Assembly: GCF_020037015.1 (NCBI RefSeq)
Contig: NZ_JAIQDE010000004.1
Coordinates: 124,001-188,000 of the forward strand
Length of the DNA: 64,000 nucleotides
Direction: 5' to 3'
Source of the DNA: Corallococcus sp. AS-1-6
Lineage (GTDB): Bacteria; Myxococcota; Myxococcia; Myxococcales; Myxococcaceae
Below are positions 1 to 8,850 of this stretch, piece by piece. The position numbers and the translations under genes were made by a program. Numbering within the stretch: the stretch's first letter is position 1; each line of letters begins with the position of its first letter. The notes below the pieces were generated by a model, which did not search any database, was not told where the DNA came from, and saw only the letters and a list, made by a program, of their open reading frames with translations.

Positions 1-2
1 AA

Positions 3-278
3 CTGCTCGTCACCTACGACGCGGGTTGGGTGACGCCCGGGCAGAAAGACCTGGACGCGGCCCTCGTGGTGGACCTGCCGGGGGACCTGCAGTTGGCGGC
101 GCAGATGGTGGTGGGCGCCCTGGTGCACGGGGACGGTGCGGAGGAGGCCGTATCCGAGTCCATCGGCGGCACGTCCCTGACGCGAGCCACGGACGAGGAC
201 GGGCAGTTGCCTGCGGTGCCCGCTCGCGCGCGGCGCCTGGTGGCCCGCTACCGCCGCCCGCGCCAGGGGGGCGTGTGA
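3..278 (+). CDS. gp6-like head-tail connector (5' truncated by window)
   Basis: The frame is open from the left edge and ends with TGA at 276-278; the true start is outside the window. The visible 91 residues have the pattern of the small helical gp6/gp15-type connector family: a DLPGDLQLAAQMVVGAL helix, then an acidic loop and a C-terminal basic segment (LVARYRRPRQ). Connector proteins form a ring below the portal. The place directly upstream of head-closure and tail-terminator genes supports the call. The stop overlaps the next ATG (TGATG), so the genes are probably translationally coupled. Family assignment is by pattern and position, not by alignment. Confidence 0.6.
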   Translation: MLVTYDAGWVTPGQKDLDAALVVDLPGDLQLAAQMVVGALVHGDGAEEAVSESIGGTSLTRATDEDGQLPAVPARARRLVARYRRPRQGGV

Positions 279-598
279 TGCTGCTGGGCCACCGACTCAA
301 GCAGCGCTTCTGGCTCGCGCGCCTCCTGGGCGTCAACGACCGCGGGCAGGAGGACTTCTCCGTGCCCACCGTGCACTCCTGCCGATGCGAGGGCAGCGTG
401 AAGCGACTCGTCACCACGGACGGAACCGACGCCACCTCCGAGGCCGTCCTCTACACCACGGTGGAGGTGGGGCCTGGGGACGCCCTCTGGCTGCCCGGCG
501 CCACGCCGGGCGACCTCAACACGCGGCGCCGCCCGCTGCGCGTCAACCCGTGCCCCAACATCCGCGGGGAGACGGACCACTTCGAGGTGTACGTCTGA
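278..598 (+). CDS. Putative head closure / minor capsid protein
   Basis: A 106-residue protein with ATG overlapping the preceding stop and TGA overlapping the next ATG. It is predicted to be mostly beta: a basic N-terminus (MLLGHRLKQRFWLARLLGV) is followed by strands around DATSEAVLYTTVEVGPGDALW. It sits in the slot normally filled by the head closure protein, between connector and tail terminator. I do not recognise a specific family motif, so the function comes from synteny. It is part of the rightward late operon. Confidence 0.5.
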   Translation: MLLGHRLKQRFWLARLLGVNDRGQEDFSVPTVHSCRCEGSVKRLVTTDGTDATSEAVLYTTVEVGPGDALWLPGATPGDLNTRRRPLRVNPCPNIRGETDHFEVYV

Positions 599-1002
599 TG
601 GCCTCCGCGCTGACGGACGTGGAACTCCACGTCGCCCAGGTGCTGGACGCGGCCGCGCTGGGCGTCTCCCGGACGGCGACGCCCCCCAGCCTCTACATGG
701 GCCCCATGCCCCTGTCTGCGCCGCCCCTCGCTGTGGCCGTGCGTGAGGTGCCGGGCGACGCGCCCGAGGACTACATGGGCACGGGGCGCAGTTACCTGCA
801 GCGGGACGTCCAGGTGCTGGTGCGCGGACGGGACTACCTGGAGGCCCAGGCGCTGGCTCGCGAGTGCTGGCGCACGCTGCACCTGGTGGCCGTCTCCGGC
901 TACGTCTCCTGCCGCGCGCAGGGCCTGCCGTCCTACCTGGGCGAGGGCGACAACCACCGGCATCGCTTCGTCTTCACCGTCACGCTCGCGTACGCGGCCT
1001 GA
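598..1002 (+). CDS. Putative tail terminator / minor capsid protein
   Basis: A 134-residue protein with ATG at 598 overlapping the upstream TGA. The N-terminal helix (LTDVELHVAQVLDAAALGV), a middle segment on which the protein speaks of repeated queries (RSYLQRDVQVLVRGRDYLE) and a C-terminal strand (HRFVFTVTLAYA) match the alpha/beta layout of tail terminator proteins (phage minor capsid family) that cap the tail tube and join it to the head. The position before a gp10-like gene and the tail tube gene agrees. The exact role could be exchanged with the next gene. Confidence 0.55.
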   Translation: MASALTDVELHVAQVLDAAALGVSRTATPPSLYMGPMPLSAPPLAVAVREVPGDAPEDYMGTGRSYLQRDVQVLVRGRDYLEAQALARECWRTLHLVAVSGYVSCRAQGLPSYLGEGDNHRHRFVFTVTLAYAA

Positions 1003-1031
1003 CGGCGAGCGGTCGCCCCTTCTCTTCGGAC

Positions 1032-1478
1032 ATGCCCGTCCGCGTGAAGCTCGACCTTCAGCCGCTCCTCAAGTTGCGCCAGCAGCCTGAGCGCGTGCTG
1101 GGGCGGCTGGAGAAAGCCTGCTACGCGACCGTGCGCCACGCGCTGGACCTCTCGCTGTTCGACGTGCCCCGCGGCGACAGGACCCCGGACTACGACGAGA
1201 ACGGGAACGTGAAGCCGTCGGAGCGCCCCCTGGCGGAGACCGGCTTCCTGGACGGGCCCGAGTACCACATGGACCGGCGCCTCTCCGTCACCTGGGTGGC
1301 GGGCTACGCGCACCACGCGGCCGGCGCCATCCACGAGGGCGTGCACTGGGACAGGGACATCGTCAACCCGGAGCCGCACTTCCTGAAGAAGGCCTTCCGC
1401 CGCTCCCGCTCCATCGGTCGCAAGGGTGTGAAGGCTGCCCTTGAGCAGGCGTTGAAAGAGATGTTCCCCCCGAAGTGA
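1032..1478 (+). CDS. HK97 gp10-like neck/tail completion protein
   Basis: A 148-residue basic protein starting at ATG 1032, 30 bases after the previous stop. It has an N-terminal helix with repeated basic residues, a central segment with HHAAGAIHEGVHWD, and a C-terminal EPHFLKKAFRRSRSIGRKG stretch. This last piece (pairs of basic residues after PxFLxxA) is typical of HK97 gp10-type proteins, in which the C-terminus carries the helix that contacts the tail. It lies just upstream of the tail tube gene, the usual location. The function is inferred from pattern and order. Confidence 0.5.
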   Translation: MPVRVKLDLQPLLKLRQQPERVLGRLEKACYATVRHALDLSLFDVPRGDRTPDYDENGNVKPSERPLAETGFLDGPEYHMDRRLSVTWVAGYAHHAAGAIHEGVHWDRDIVNPEPHFLKKAFRRSRSIGRKGVKAALEQALKEMFPPK

Positions 1479-1491
1479 AAGGAATTGAGAC

Positions 1492-1950
1492 ATGGCCGGA
1501 GAACCCGAAGTCCTCTACGCGCAGCGCATCCACTTCACCGCCTTGGCCGCGACCACGCTCGTGAACCTGGAGGATGGCACGGTCGAGGCGCCGTCCACCG
1601 AACTCGACGGCATCAGCGAGTGCAGCGTCGCCACGGCCGTCGACAGCGTGGACACGAACTACTTCGGCAGCGACGGCTACAAGCGCAACGCCGCCACGCT
1701 CCGCGGGCTCACCCTCAACGTCAGCGGCCACCGCATCAAGGGCAACGCCGCGCAGGACCTGCTGGAGACGCACATGCAGTCCGGCCAGGTGGGCTACCTG
1801 CACGTCATCAAGGATGAGGACGCGACGGCGGGCCAGCGCGGGAAGCGGTACGCGGTGAAGGTCATGTCCTTCGACTCCGGCGGCCCGTCCTCCGACGTGG
1901 ACAAGCTGACCGTCTCGCTCACCGGCCAGGGCGCCCCCGTCAACGTGTAG
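1492..1950 (+). CDS. Major tail tube protein
   Basis: A 152-residue protein starting at ATG 1492, preceded by a GGAATTGAG-type ribosome site. It is predicted to be beta-rich with alternating strands (AATTLVNLEDGTVEAP, TLRGLTLNVSGHRIKG, KRYAVKVMSFDSGG, VDKLTVSLTGQGAP). The central and final strands resemble the TP901-1/lambda-type tail tube fold, in which subunits stack into the DNA conduit. The size is normal for the family. It precedes the frameshifted tail assembly chaperones, the conserved place for a tail tube gene. Confidence 0.7.
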   Translation: MAGEPEVLYAQRIHFTALAATTLVNLEDGTVEAPSTELDGISECSVATAVDSVDTNYFGSDGYKRNAATLRGLTLNVSGHRIKGNAAQDLLETHMQSGQVGYLHVIKDEDATAGQRGKRYAVKVMSFDSGGPSSDVDKLTVSLTGQGAPVNV

Positions 1951-1995
1951 TCGCCCCTTCCTCATTCCACACCGCCCTCATTGGAGAAGGCAGAC

Positions 1996-2433
1996 ATGAC
2001 CGACCCCACCGCCATCGACCCCGACGACAACGAGGACTTCGGGCCGCCCATGACCGTCCCCGGCTCGCTCAAGCACCGGCTGCTGGCGAAGAACCGCAAG
2101 GTGCTCAAGACGCTCGACATCGAGGGCGACAAGGTGCACCTGATCAAGCCCACCCAGGGCGACCGCGTGAAGGTGCTGGAGGCCGCCAAGGCGGCCGGGG
2201 AGATGGGCGAAGACGACAAGCCGACGACGCCGCGCAACGCCCTGCGCACGGTGGCCCGCCTCGCGGCCTGCCTGCTCTACGACCCCACGAACGGGACGCC
2301 CATCTACACCGTCGCGGACCTCGACGCGCTGGTCGAGGCCGTCTGGCTGGAGGACATCCAGGAGGACCTCCAGGCCGCGTTCGCCCCGAGCATGAAGGAC
2401 GTCCGGGGAAAGTCCGCCGCGACCCCGAGCTGA
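1996..2433 (+). CDS. Tail assembly chaperone (gpG-like)
   Basis: A 145-residue protein. ATG 1996 is chosen over the upstream TTG at 1981 because a strong GGAGAAGG ribosome site lies at 1983-1990. The N-terminus is acidic, followed by LDIEGDKVHLIKPTQGDR and a helical second half that ends in a tail reading KDVRGKSAATPS. Between the tail tube and tape measure genes this is the place for lambda gpG. Near its 3' end a slippery heptamer and a stem-loop allow -1 frameshifting into the next frame, so two products are expected: the short G-like protein and a longer G-T fusion. The chaperone coats the tape measure during tail assembly and is absent from the virion. Confidence 0.8.
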   Translation: MTDPTAIDPDDNEDFGPPMTVPGSLKHRLLAKNRKVLKTLDIEGDKVHLIKPTQGDRVKVLEAAKAAGEMGEDDKPTTPRNALRTVARLAACLLYDPTNGTPIYTVADLDALVEAVWLEDIQEDLQAAFAPSMKDVRGKSAATPS

Positions 2434-2450
2434 GGCTCCTCTACGGGGTC
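2406..2450 (+). other. Programmed -1 ribosomal frameshift signal
   Basis: The heptamer GGGAAAG (2406-2412) is in register with the gpG-like frame as G GGA AAG. This is the X XXY YYZ form and the same heptamer that phage lambda uses for G-GT. After 8 bases comes a perfect 7-bp inverted repeat, GACCCCG (2421-2427) with CGGGGTC (2444-2450), a likely stimulatory hairpin. The gpG stop (2431-2433) lies in its loop. In the -1 frame translation is open from 2412 to the stop at 2678. Confidence 0.85.
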
Positions 2451-2678
2451 GTGAAGCTCACAGGGCAGTCACCGGACGAGGTGCGGTCCTGGGACTACGA
2501 GGACCTGCTGGGGCTCCTCGCCTACTGCGAGCTGGAGAACGAGGAGCATGACGAGCGCCTTGCGCAGATTCGCGCGCAGACGGGCGCGCCCTCTCGCACG
2601 CACCAGCGTGCGCCAGCGGGCGGGCCCACCACCACCGTCTACCGCTTCAAGCCGCGGACTCCTCCGCCGAAGCGGTAG
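2451..2678 (+). CDS. Tail assembly chaperone extension (gpT-like, made by frameshift)
   Basis: A stand-alone start would be GTG 2451 (75 residues), but the frame is open back through 2412, where it joins the gpG-like frame at the slippery site. The real product is therefore probably the G-T fusion, with about 88 extra residues (VRRDPELRLLYGVVKLTGQ and onward). The T part contains DYEDLLGLLAYCELENEEHD, a helix typical of T-like chaperone domains that bind the tape measure protein, and ends in a basic Pro-rich tail. It stops 24 bases before the tape measure gene. No ribosome site is obvious before GTG 2451, which favours frameshift expression. Confidence 0.75.
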   Translation: MKLTGQSPDEVRSWDYEDLLGLLAYCELENEEHDERLAQIRAQTGAPSRTHQRAPAGGPTTTVYRFKPRTPPPKR

Positions 2679-2702
2679 CCGGCAGCCTCCTGGAGTCCTG
2701 CC

Positions 2703-5594
2703 GTGGCATTGAAAGTCGGAGACCTCTACGTCGCCGTCACCGCCTCCATCGGCGAGGCGGTGACGTCGCTGGCCAAGCTCGCCAAGAAGGTGGAGGACAC
2801 GGCGAAGAAGGTGAAGGAGGCGGCCGAGCCCATCGGCAATATCGGCGCGGTGGTGGCCGCCGGCATCGGCGGGGCCGTGGTGGTGGCCGCGCAGTCCAAC
2901 CAGCGCCTGGCCGCGGAGGTGCAGCACATCCAGGAGGTGCTCTACACCTTTGCGGCGGAGGTGGGGGACCTCTTCCTTCCGCTCGCTCGACGCGTTGGTG
3001 ACTTCCTGTCCAACCTCGTCGCGCACTTCCAGCGCATGGACCCGCGCGTGAAGCAGGCCGCAGCCAGCTTCGCGGCGTGGGCGGCGATGGGGGCCCTCGG
3101 CGTGGGCGTGGTGGGCAAGCTGGCCGCCAGCGTCGAGGGCCTGGCCAAGGGCTTCGGCATCGTCCTTCAGGGCGTGAAGGCCACGCTGCCTGTCATCGGC
3201 AAGCTGGGCCCGGTATTGAACGGCGTCGGCCCGGCAGCGACGAAGGCGTGGCAGGCGCTCCAGGCGATGAAGACGGTGGACGTGGGCGCGACCATGTCCA
3301 AGCTGTGGATGGCGCTCAAGGGAATGGCGCCCACGATGGAGGGCATGAAGGCGGGCCTCGGCGGGCTGGGCAAGGCCATGGTGGACTTCGCGAAGTCCAC
3401 GCCCTCAATGCTCTCCAGCGTCGGGAAGATGCTGATGAGCTTCGGCGCCGCCGCCATCCCCATCCTCGCGGTGGCTGCTGCAATCACAGCCATCGTCCTC
3501 CTGGCCGGCGTCCTCTACAAGAACTGGGGCGACATCAAGCTCATTGCCAGCGAAGCATGGGGGGCGATGAGCGAATCCATATCTGAGATGATGGGCGGAC
3601 TGGGAGAGCTCGCAGACAACCTCGCTGGCTTCTTCGTCGAGGCCTTCGACGGCTTCGGGAACTTCGTCAAGAGCCTCGCGGAACGCGCCCTCAGTTTCGT
3701 GGCCTTCCTGGTGCGCGGCAGCGCGAAGCTCGTCAAGCCGCTCGTGCAGGCCGCGCGCATGAAGGAGACGGAGAAGGCACTCACCGTGCTGGAGGGGACC
3801 ACAGGGGAGAGCCTCGCAGCGGGCATCGCCAAGGCGCTTGAGGGTGGCGCCACCTCGATGGCGGCGATGACGCAGCAGTTGAAGGCGGCGAAGGATGAAC
3901 TGGGCAAGAGCGTGGTGGCCACCGTGCAGGACGCCGCGACGGCGGTGGGCAAGGGCGTCAGCGTCGCCAAGGATGTCGCAGGGGTCGGTCTCAGCGATGC
4001 GATGAAGGGCGTCAAGATGATGCTCGCGGACATCTCCAGCGCCACCGGCATGGACGAAATGAAGGGTCGGCTGGAGCAGCTCATGTCGTGGATGAACGGC
4101 AAGAGCGAAGCGCGCATCCGCCAACCGGGGGACCTGAATGGGGACCTCCGCCAGAAGAGCTACGACCAGCTTCAGGCGTACGAAAACGAGGCGGCGAAGC
4201 GCGAGGCGGATCGCGCTGCGGCGGCCGACGAGGAGAACGCGGCGACGTCGCTGGAGGCGCTGGCAAACGAGGCGGACCGGGCGGCGGAGGAATTGGAGGG
4301 GAACCGCGACGCATCGCTGGAGGCCCGCGAGGAGTATGCTGCCTCAGTGCATGCAGAGATGGAGGCCGCTCATGAGGCCAATCTCTCCATCTGGCAGGAG
4401 ACCCAACGGTTTGCTGACGAGGCGAAGGCCGCGATGGATGCGGCCCGGGCCGACCTCATCAGCGGATTCCTGGGTCGGATGGGCGAACTTGGCGGACTCA
4501 TCGACGCCGCGAAGCAGGGATTCAGCGCTGGCGGTTGGTGGGGGGCGCTGCTTGCGACCATTGGCGAACTCGTCATGGGGTCCGACCAGATGGCGGAGGC
4601 CATGGAGGTGCTCAACGGCGTCATCGGGATGCTGAAGGACCTGTTCGGCGCGGCGGCTACCGGGCTCGACACCATCATGGGCGGCGTCGGCTACCTCGTG
4701 TCCGTAATCGTTGAGGTCGTGCAGCCGTCGATGGAGGCGATGGGGGAGGCCATGGAAAGCATCGCGCCCATCATCGTCCTGGTGGGTATGGTGCTGAAGA
4801 TGCTCGCCCCCGCCCTCGATGCCATCGGCAAGGCCACCGCGTGGCTGCTCGACAACGTCCTGAAGGGCCTGTTCCAGGTGCTGCGCTACGTGGCCATCGT
4901 CATCCTCTACGTCATCAAGGGCCTGGGCAGCGCGTGGAACGGCATCGTCTCCGCCATCCAGTGGGTGTTCCGCAAGCTGGGCGACATCAGCATCCTGGGC
5001 GCGCACCCGCTCGGCTTCCTCAAGGGCTGGGCCAACTCGATGGAGGGAGCGAAGGTGGACATCGAGTCGCTCGCGCGAAGCATCCAGGAACTCGAGGGCC
5101 TGACGTGGGACGCGGCCATGGCCAAGGCCCGGGAGACGGCGGAGGTGTTGAAGAACCGGGACGCGCTGGAGGACGTCAACGAGGCGCTCTCCAACGTGCC
5201 CGACCTCTGGAAGGTGGCCCTCCGTCGCTTCGAGGCGCAGGACGCGCAGGACGGGCCGAACACCACGCCCGGCACGCAGCCCGCGCCCACGTCGGGCGCG
5301 CCCTCGACTCCGGCGCCACCCACCCCCGAAGTGCTGCCTCCCATCAGCCGCGGAGGTGGGGGGCTGCTCGGCATGGGCGGCACGTTGCAGGAGTTGCTCG
5401 ACCTCATCCTGGGCGGCTCCAACGCCACTGGAGCCGCCACCGCCTCGGCGATGCCGCCCGTCCAGTACAACATCACCGGCTTCGACCTCTCGGACGCGAT
5501 GGCGCAGGCCCGTCAGGACTACGAGAACCGGCAGCGGAAGGCAGGCGTCCGTCTCTTCGGCACGAGCGCTGCCGTCGGTCCGCGCTACGCATAG
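2703..5594 (+). CDS. Tail tape measure protein
   Basis: A 963-residue protein starting with GTG 2703 after a CTCCTGGAG leader. It is the longest phage gene in view, as usual for tape measures, whose length sets tail length. It has an N-terminal amphipathic Ala/Lys-rich helix region (residues 1-60), several hydrophobic segments (for example AAAIPILAVAAAITAIVLLA and the stretches around residues 660-760 of the VIVEVVQPSMEAMGEAM type), long coiled-coil-prone segments rich in Ala and Glu at about 480-570, and a C-terminal low-complexity Thr/Pro linker. It follows the G/GT chaperones and precedes tail tip genes. I see no peptidoglycan hydrolase motif. Confidence 0.85.
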   Translation: MALKVGDLYVAVTASIGEAVTSLAKLAKKVEDTAKKVKEAAEPIGNIGAVVAAGIGGAVVVAAQSNQRLAAEVQHIQEVLYTFAAEVGDLFLPLARRVGDFLSNLVAHFQRMDPRVKQAAASFAAWAAMGALGVGVVGKLAASVEGLAKGFGIVLQGVKATLPVIGKLGPVLNGVGPAATKAWQALQAMKTVDVGATMSKLWMALKGMAPTMEGMKAGLGGLGKAMVDFAKSTPSMLSSVGKMLMSFGAAAIPILAVAAAITAIVLLAGVLYKNWGDIKLIASEAWGAMSESISEMMGGLGELADNLAGFFVEAFDGFGNFVKSLAERALSFVAFLVRGSAKLVKPLVQAARMKETEKALTVLEGTTGESLAAGIAKALEGGATSMAAMTQQLKAAKDELGKSVVATVQDAATAVGKGVSVAKDVAGVGLSDAMKGVKMMLADISSATGMDEMKGRLEQLMSWMNGKSEARIRQPGDLNGDLRQKSYDQLQAYENEAAKREADRAAAADEENAATSLEALANEADRAAEELEGNRDASLEAREEYAASVHAEMEAAHEANLSIWQETQRFADEAKAAMDAARADLISGFLGRMGELGGLIDAAKQGFSAGGWWGALLATIGELVMGSDQMAEAMEVLNGVIGMLKDLFGAAATGLDTIMGGVGYLVSVIVEVVQPSMEAMGEAMESIAPIIVLVGMVLKMLAPALDAIGKATAWLLDNVLKGLFQVLRYVAIVILYVIKGLGSAWNGIVSAIQWVFRKLGDISILGAHPLGFLKGWANSMEGAKVDIESLARSIQELEGLTWDAAMAKARETAEVLKNRDALEDVNEALSNVPDLWKVALRRFEAQDAQDGPNTTPGTQPAPTSGAPSTPAPPTPEVLPPISRGGGGLLGMGGTLQELLDLILGGSNATGAATASAMPPVQYNITGFDLSDAMAQARQDYENRQRKAGVRLFGTSAAVGPRYA

Positions 5595-5621
5595 CGCCCG
5601 GTCCGCCCCTTCTGGTGGGGC

Positions 5622-6446
5622 ATGGCCTATCTCACCCTCAGCGGCATCGAGGTGCGGTGCTCGGCAGCGAAGGGGCTCGCCCAGAAGCCCACGCTGCGGG
5701 GCCCGCGCGTGCGGACCTTCAGTGGATGGGCCCAGAGCGGCACCCGGTCGCGCGAATTCGTCTGGTCCGGCGGCACCCCCCCGGTGCCGCTCGTGGAAGC
5801 GCAGGCGCTGCGCCGCCTCATTGACGGCGACGGGCATAGTTGGGACTTCGCCTCCGCGACGTCCAACGCCTTCACGTCCAGCAAGGGCGCGACGGCCAAC
5901 CTCACCGGGGCGCCCCAGGCCGGCACGGCCTTCACCGGGCGCTGGGGGTTCGGTGCCATGCAGATGGCGCCGGGCGACCAGGCCGAGTGGTCGGTCGGAG
6001 CGCGCCTGGAAAGCACCGTGGGCTTCTGGTTTCGCGCCGACGGTAGCGGCTCCTGGACGCACGTCGTGGCGCGCTTCCAGCCGGACGTCCTCTACGTCAA
6101 CGGCAGCGAACTGGGCATCGTGGATGACATGGAGGGCGAGACAGGGCTCTTCGTCTCGCTCACCGAGGGCGTGCTGGGCGTGAATGCTGTGGCCAACGTC
6201 ACGGTCAGCGACCTCGTCTACCTGCCCTACACGGTGCCGGAGTCCTGGGTATCGCAGTGGGCGGCGGCGACTGCGCCCTTCGGCCCGCTGCCGTACCACG
6301 CAGCGGACGGGGAGGGCATCCCGGGCCCGTTCCGCGTGCTGGGCCAGGCGCTCGACGCGCAGGCCGTGGAGTACGACGAGGGGGGCGTAAGGGTGCAGGG
6401 CCAGTACATGGACTTCGAATTGTGGCAACAGCCGGAGGCTGCCTGA
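5622..6446 (+). CDS. Putative distal tail protein
   Basis: A 274-residue protein with ATG 5622, 27 bases after the tape measure stop. It is beta-rich with many aromatic strands (SGTRSREFVWSGG, GSWTHVVARFQPDVLYVNG). The central part looks like a jelly-roll or LamG-like sheet. The gene lies between the tape measure and the tail-tip protein, where siphoviruses place the distal tail (Dit) protein that forms the hub for adsorption devices. The family is not recognised directly; the call rests on position and fold impression. Its TGA overlaps the next ATG (TGATG). Confidence 0.5.
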   Translation: MAYLTLSGIEVRCSAAKGLAQKPTLRGPRVRTFSGWAQSGTRSREFVWSGGTPPVPLVEAQALRRLIDGDGHSWDFASATSNAFTSSKGATANLTGAPQAGTAFTGRWGFGAMQMAPGDQAEWSVGARLESTVGFWFRADGSGSWTHVVARFQPDVLYVNGSELGIVDDMEGETGLFVSLTEGVLGVNAVANVTVSDLVYLPYTVPESWVSQWAAATAPFGPLPYHAADGEGIPGPFRVLGQALDAQAVEYDEGGVRVQGQYMDFELWQQPEAA

Positions 6447-8845
6447 TGCGTTCTCTCTCCAGTAGTTCCTCAGCGCTGGTCGCATGCCGCGCTGGCTTCG
6501 CGTCGCATGTTCGTGTCCTGGTGCAGCGCGACGCCACGTGGGTGGACCTCTCGACGTTGCTGGGTGGGGACTACCTGCTCGGCGCGTCCTGGTCAGACAG
6601 CATTGAGGCACCGGTCTCAACTGCCAGCGTGTCCGTCGTGCGGAACGGCCCCGGCGGGACGCGGCTGTCCCTGGCGCCGCTGGTGGTGGCGAGCTTCTTC
6701 AACACGAGCGAGGGGGCCTACGTGCCCCTCATCCGCGCGGGCGCGTACTTCCGCATTGAGACCGCAGCGGCTCCGCTCGGGACGCCTCGCGCGTCGGTGC
6801 CGGAGTTTTCGTGGACCGAGGCCTGGCGCGGTCGCATCGACGAGGTGGACCCGGGGCCGGAGGAGATGACCTTCAGCGGCCGGGACCTCGGCGGCGTGCT
6901 GCAGGACACGCACATCGAGACGGACCGGAACTATGGCAGCGCGGTCGGCGTCCCGGTGCAGTCCGTCATCCAGTCCATCCTCAACGACAATGGCATGGGC
7001 AGCTACGGGCTCTACACCCCGGTGAACCCAAGCAGCGTGCGCGGGCCGTACACCCAGAAGCAGGAGCCCATCCTGGACGCGCTCCGCTTCCTCGCTGAGC
7101 AGATTGGCTGGGATGTCCGCATGCGCTGGCGGACGGACGCGGGCGCCTTCGCACTCACCCTCTGGAGCCCGGACCGGCTGACGAGCACTCCCGTCGCCAG
7201 CTACGGGCCGGACTACTATCTGGACGCGTCGCCCGTGCGGCAGAGCCTGGAGCACGTCCGGAACGTCGTGCAGGTGGTGTACTCCGACAAGGCGGACGTG
7301 GACGCCACCGGCGCGCGGAAGCGCAAGACGGTGGAGGTCAGCAACTCCGCCAGCATCGCCCTCTACGGGCGCCGGTGGATGCGGGTGGCGGAGGCGGCGT
7401 CCTCGCTCATCGATACCGCGGCGGAGGCCTCGCGCCTGGCGAACGCGGCGCTCGCGGACCTCTCCGAGTCGGCGGTGAGCATGACGCTGACGCTCCCCGG
7501 GATTCACTGGTACTTGGAGGCGTCGGACCTCATCGAGGTCCAGCCCGACGGCGTGCGGTTCGACTCTGCGCAGACCCTGGCCATCCAGTCCGTCGACTTC
7601 GAGGCGGCGTCCAGCGGCGAGGCGCGCACGAAGCTTGAGCTCCGCGGGAGGCCGTCCACGAGCCTGGCCGTCTGGGCTTCAAAGGAGTCCCGTCCCGGCG
7701 TCGCGCCGAGCGTCCCCTTCACGGGGCCGTCTGCCCCGGCAGGGCTCGCGGTCACGAACACCGTCAACGGCTTCAGTCTCACATGGACGCCGGCGACCAC
7801 CGGGCCCGCGTGGGACTCGTACGAGCTTCACATCAGCAGCTCTCCCGCTTTCACCCCCTCGCAGGCTACGTACCGCGAGAACAGCCGAACCACGAGCTTC
7901 AGCGTGTCGAACCTGGTGGCGGGCCGCTCCTACTACGCGCGCGTCATCCCCCGCGATGTGAAGGGCAACGCAGGTCCTGCCAGCGCGGAGGTGACGCTCG
8001 CGCCCAGGTACGTCGCGCCGTCGATGCTCCTGCCGACCGTTACCTACGCGGCGCTGCCGCTCAACGCGGACTTCGAGGCGCTGAGCGACCCGCTCCAGCC
8101 CCCGGATGGATGGGGCGTCTCCCCGGGCACCTGGAACGTGGATGCCTTTGATGAAGCCACCACCGTATTCAGCGGCGTTCGCGCGGTGCGCCTCGCGTCC
8201 ACGCTGGTGGCCACGAAGCTGGGCAGCCAGCGCTTCGCCGTCCGCCCGGGTGACCTGCTCTTCCCCAGCGTGTTGGTGTGCAACGACCCGGTGCCGTTCA
8301 ACTTCAACTACCAGTCCGTGCTGTGGCTGGCGTGGCTGAGTGACACCTTCAACCTCATCGACATCACCGAGGTGGACAGGCGGGCGCAGTCCACCGTTTG
8401 GCAGGAGATGGGGAGCGGCAACAGCGCCGTCGCTCCCTTTGGCGCGCGCTATTGCCAGCTCTACGTCGGGAAGGCGAATGCCCTCGCTTACACCCTCTAC
8501 GTGGACTCGGCGAGGGTGGTGATTCAGTCTCGTCCTCAGGACTACCAGAGCGTGACGCTGACCTCCGGCTGGGTGGCCACGGGCTCACCGCGGAGCAACC
8601 CGGCGTACTACAAGGACAACGTCGGCGACGTCGTCCTCGCAGGCTCAATCAAGAGCGGCTCCCTCGGCAGTGCCGCCTTCACTCTGCCTGCTGGCTACCG
8701 CCCACCCTTCGAACTGCAACTGGCCGTGGTGAGCAACACCGGATTCGGAAGGCTTCGCATTGCCGCTGATGGGAGCGTCACCCCCATGACCGGCAGCACG
8801 ACGGAGTTCAGCCTCGACGGCGTGAGGTTCCGCGCGGCGACGTGA
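6446..8845 (+). CDS. Tail tip/fibre protein with fibronectin type III domain
   Basis: A 799-residue protein coupled to the upstream gene by a TGATG overlap. The first 420 residues resemble a baseplate hub: beta segments such as WRGRIDEVDPGPEEMTFSGR followed by a helix-containing region that resembles gp27/tail-associated lysozyme scaffolds. A fibronectin III domain follows at about 430-520 (SAPAGLAVTNTVNGFSLTW through NLVAGRSYYARVIPRDVKGN). The last 270 residues are beta-rich with Gly and Ser, as in receptor-binding tips. It ends the rightward late operon and faces a leftward gene 5 bases away. Its likely job is host recognition; the receptor is unknown. Confidence 0.65.
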   Translation: MRSLSSSSSALVACRAGFASHVRVLVQRDATWVDLSTLLGGDYLLGASWSDSIEAPVSTASVSVVRNGPGGTRLSLAPLVVASFFNTSEGAYVPLIRAGAYFRIETAAAPLGTPRASVPEFSWTEAWRGRIDEVDPGPEEMTFSGRDLGGVLQDTHIETDRNYGSAVGVPVQSVIQSILNDNGMGSYGLYTPVNPSSVRGPYTQKQEPILDALRFLAEQIGWDVRMRWRTDAGAFALTLWSPDRLTSTPVASYGPDYYLDASPVRQSLEHVRNVVQVVYSDKADVDATGARKRKTVEVSNSASIALYGRRWMRVAEAASSLIDTAAEASRLANAALADLSESAVSMTLTLPGIHWYLEASDLIEVQPDGVRFDSAQTLAIQSVDFEAASSGEARTKLELRGRPSTSLAVWASKESRPGVAPSVPFTGPSAPAGLAVTNTVNGFSLTWTPATTGPAWDSYELHISSSPAFTPSQATYRENSRTTSFSVSNLVAGRSYYARVIPRDVKGNAGPASAEVTLAPRYVAPSMLLPTVTYAALPLNADFEALSDPLQPPDGWGVSPGTWNVDAFDEATTVFSGVRAVRLASTLVATKLGSQRFAVRPGDLLFPSVLVCNDPVPFNFNYQSVLWLAWLSDTFNLIDITEVDRRAQSTVWQEMGSGNSAVAPFGARYCQLYVGKANALAYTLYVDSARVVIQSRPQDYQSVTLTSGWVATGSPRSNPAYYKDNVGDVVLAGSIKSGSLGSAAFTLPAGYRPPFELQLAVVSNTGFGRLRIAADGSVTPMTGSTTEFSLDGVRFRAAT

Positions 8846-8850
8846 GTGCG

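Noticed and set aside
4344-6620. Long minus-strand open frame of 758 codons opposite the tape measure and tail genes
   Set aside because: It is a GC-bias shadow: His/Arg/Gly-rich composition, no domain, and it lies antisense to well supported phage genes.
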